NCBI GenBank assembly: GCA_001805125.1
Contig: MHEF01000022.1
Span: 1-34,288, forward strand
Direction of reading: 5' to 3'
DNA: 34,288 nucleotides
From: Nitrospirae bacterium RBG_13_39_12
Lineage (GTDB): Bacteria > Nitrospirota > Thermodesulfovibrionia > Thermodesulfovibrionales > SM23-35
The position numbers and the translations under genes are program-made. This document shows, piece by piece, positions 32,401 through 34,288 of the stretch. The stretch's first letter is position 1. Each line of letters begins with the position of its first letter. A model generated the notes under the pieces. That model saw nothing but the letters and a program-made list of their open reading frames with translations. It made no database searches and had not been told where the DNA came from.

Positions 32401-33252
32401 TCATAGCCTATATCCTTGTTTCTGTTTTTTTTCTCCGCCTTTAATTATAAGGTACCCAGAATAAATGATTAAAATACCACCAATTAATGACATACTTCGA
32501 GGAACCTCATTAAAAATAATGAGTGCAAATAACATGGCACCAACCGGTTCGATATAACCAAGTATGGCTGCCTTGCTCGCCTTAATTTCTTTCAATCCTC
32601 TGATATATAATAATGGTGCTGCTGTAGAATGTAAAATTCCTAACAAAATAAAATACCATGCAGTTTCCAGTGGTATCTCCTTTATAAATGGCAAAAGAAT
32701 TAGCACTACTACAAGATTCTGAAAAAACGTTATTACCAGAGTATTGAATCTCTGTGCCAGTGATCTTCCTATTATAATAATCAAAGCATACGAAAGACCG
32801 GACAGAACCCCTGCAATTATTCCTTTAACATCCTGCTCGGACAAAGATAAACCTTTCAGCATCAATAGAAGACCTGCAGTAGATATGATTATTGCAGTTA
32901 TAACAATCCTGTCAATAGATTCCTTTAGCAAAACAGGAGAAAGCATGGCAACAAAAATAGGTGCTGTATAATGTGTAAGTACTGCGTTAGCTATACTGGT
33001 ATTTGCAAAAGAATAATAAAATAAAAGACTATTCATAATAAAGATAGGACCGAGTAAAAAAAGATACAGTATTTTCCGTGTTTTTGGAATCCTTTTATGT
33101 TCACCTGTCGACAATAAGATCAAACTCTGAGTAATCAAAGCTACCAGTGCAGGGAAAAATATAAGATTAATTAAATCAGTGTTGGCCATCCTGACGATAA
33201 TACCAAGAGAACTCCAGATAAAAATTGCTATTAATATATAAAGGGACGCCAT
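32401..33252 (-). CDS. EamA-family (DMT superfamily) transporter
   Basis: The 283-residue inner-membrane protein has ten predicted helices arranged as two EamA repeats, each about 140 residues. The first ends near LTHYTAPIFVAMLSPVLLKESIDR and the second near GYIEPVGAMLFALIIFNEVPRS; these are the conserved repeat-ending motifs of DMT permeases, which mostly export amino acids or other metabolites. The C-terminus is basic (KGGEKKQKQGYRL). It is a single gene and the substrate cannot be told. The start ATG lies 68 bases after the end of the nicotinate phosphoribosyltransferase gene. Confidence 0.9.
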   Translation of the reverse strand: MASLYILIAIFIWSSLGIIVRMANTDLINLIFFPALVALITQSLILLSTGEHKRIPKTRKILYLFLLGPIFIMNSLLFYYSFANTSIANAVLTHYTAPIFVAMLSPVLLKESIDRIVITAIIISTAGLLLMLKGLSLSEQDVKGIIAGVLSGLSYALIIIIGRSLAQRFNTLVITFFQNLVVVLILLPFIKEIPLETAWYFILLGILHSTAAPLLYIRGLKEIKASKAAILGYIEPVGAMLFALIIFNEVPRSMSLIGGILIIYSGYLIIKGGEKKQKQGYRL

Positions 33253-33319
33253 ATTTATCAGTATATGGCAAGCAACCTACAGCAGGCAGCAGTCAATGTA
33301 AAAAGTAGCATATTATCCA

Positions 33320-34288
33320 TCACTCTAAAGAAATGTTTTTTACATTCTCAAGAACCTTTTTCCTGAGCCCGGACGGGCTCTCTGTTTTTATAAGTTGCTT
33401 CCCTTTATCTATAATAGGTATTAGTATATCTTCAAAGATTTTACCGCATAAACATTTATGTTTAGCCTTGTTGTTTGGAACTACTGCCCTTTTACCACAT
33501 TTCGGACATATGATGACTCTTTTGCTTCCAGACCATTTACCTCTTTTGGCAAAAGGCTTACCTTCAACTTCCATGATATCCATTGCATAGTCCACAACAG
33601 GAGCATTACTAATAGATGTCCCTATACCATAACCATCCACAACAGGATTTAAAACAGGAACGTCCTCTTCCTTAATCCTGCCACTTACATAAAATTTGAC
33701 ATGATTGTAACCCCTTATATCAAGTTCCCACCTTGTCTCCTCAAGTATACGATAAAAATTTCCGCGCCTTGATGAAGGGGTGTCAAATCTTACTGCAAAA
33801 AGTTTTTTCCCTAGTATTTCTGCTACATTGATACATTCAAATTTTTCATCAAGGAATGTATCTATCAAAGCAACTCTTTTTATCTTCGGGCTTATGATCT
33901 TATCGTATGCCTTTAAGGCATCCACAGTTGATCCAAGACATAATATCAAAGCATGAGGCATCGTACCCATAGGATCCTCTCCTATTAACTCCCCGGATTT
34001 TACTACGGCAACACCATCACATCCTCCGATATATGCATTTCTTTCAATCATTGGTGCAAGCACAGGGTGCATCCTTCGCGCACCGAAACTGATTACAAGC
34101 TTTTCTCCGGCAAGTTTTTTAAACCTTGAAGCCTTTGTTGCAATTCCTGATGCCTGACATATCAAACCAAGGATTGCAGTCTCATAAACGCAGAAGTCCT
34201 GGTATCTTCCTTCTATCTCCATTACAGGTTCATAGGGATAAAACACCGTTCCCTCTTTCATTGCCCTGACCTTAACCGGCAGATGTTT
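33320..34288 (-). CDS. pncB: Nicotinate phosphoribosyltransferase with C-terminal zinc ribbon (partial, cut by window edge)
   Basis: The enzyme salvages nicotinate to NaMN for NAD synthesis. The frame continues past the ATG at 34261 to the window end (codons for KHLPVKVRA before MKEGTVFY), matching the family's LPVEVRAxPEGTVF segment, so the gene is truncated upstream and that ATG is internal. Conserved parts are VISFGARRMHP, YIGGCDGVAVV, LIDTFLDEKFE, VRFDTPSSRRGNF and GYGIGTSISNAPVVDYAMDIMEVEGKPFAKRGKWSG. A C-terminal zinc ribbon follows (CPKCGKR...CLCGK), a feature of the shorter archaeal-like NAPRTases. The role of the ribbon is unknown. Confidence 0.93.
   Translation of the reverse strand, partial: KHLPVKVRAMKEGTVFYPYEPVMEIEGRYQDFCVYETAILGLICQASGIATKASRFKKLAGEKLVISFGARRMHPVLAPMIERNAYIGGCDGVAVVKSGELIGEDPMGTMPHALILCLGSTVDALKAYDKIISPKIKRVALIDTFLDEKFECINVAEILGKKLFAVRFDTPSSRRGNFYRILEETRWELDIRGYNHVKFYVSGRIKEEDVPVLNPVVDGYGIGTSISNAPVVDYAMDIMEVEGKPFAKRGKWSGSKRVIICPKCGKRAVVPNNKAKHKCLCGKIFEDILIPIIDKGKQLIKTESPSGLRKKVLENVKNISLE

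Noticed and set aside
34259..34261. ATG at 34261 as the start of the nicotinate phosphoribosyltransferase
   Set aside because: The upstream codons to the window edge encode conserved family sequence, so the ATG is internal.

Overview
The window is an AT-rich bacterial chromosome segment with 25 confidently named or family-level protein genes, a few hypothetical genes, several degraded genes and some small repeats. No rRNA, tRNA or CRISPR array was seen. The mix of genes (B12-dependent ribonucleotide reductase, an orphan HypC, a siroheme/4Fe-4S reductase-domain protein, class I ketol-acid reductoisomerase, short phosphatidylserine decarboxylase, QueE, DksA-like protein with a lysine-rich tail) suggests a Gram-negative anaerobe or microaerophile, perhaps Nitrospirota or a former deltaproteobacterial lineage. 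That placement is an inference from gene content only.

Layout. Positions 1-99 hold the tail of a membrane protein on the plus strand. Then come pyrF-dcd (overlapping by one base), an orphan hypC and a divergent dksA-like gene. From 2790 to 11844 nearly everything is on the minus strand: a dipeptide-type ABC importer (binding protein and two permeases, no ATPases), a bacterial eRF1-like protein, a class I glutamine amidotransferase-like hydrolase, a D-aminoacylase-type amidohydrolase, an ECF-transporter T-like membrane protein overlapping an N-acetylmuramoyl-L-alanine amidase, and a small NifU-like protein. Together the importer, hydrolase, D-aminoacylase and amidase look like a set for scavenging or recycling cell-wall or D-amino-acid peptides (inference). 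An arsenate reductase-type gene and nrdJ converge at 12489.

Positions 14252-16939 are an accessory island on the plus strand. It contains a secreted hypothetical protein bounded by integron-type core sites and an attC-like structure, a helical hypothetical protein, a toxin-antitoxin-like pair and a palindromic intergenic repeat. Core metabolism resumes with leuA-pssA, two plus-strand genes (alpha/beta hydrolase, YkgJ-type cysteine-cluster protein), then a sulfite-reductase-domain gene, psd and ilvC, so branched-chain amino acid and phosphatidylethanolamine genes are interleaved. After a decayed gene and queE comes the most unusual locus: a 1383-residue protein with a PPDK-type ATP-grasp and phosphohistidine domain but no PEP-binding barrel, followed 47 bases later by an atypical 425-residue GAPDH-like gene.

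The right end holds a Rossmann-fold gene fragment, a GrpB-family gene, a YdjM-type membrane protein, an inactivated IS200/IS605 transposase, an EamA transporter and a nicotinate phosphoribosyltransferase cut by the window edge. The main leads for new biology are the dikinase/GAPDH pair, the integron-cassette-like unit without an integrase, the GGW-bearing eRF1-like protein and the ATT start codon of the importer permease gene.
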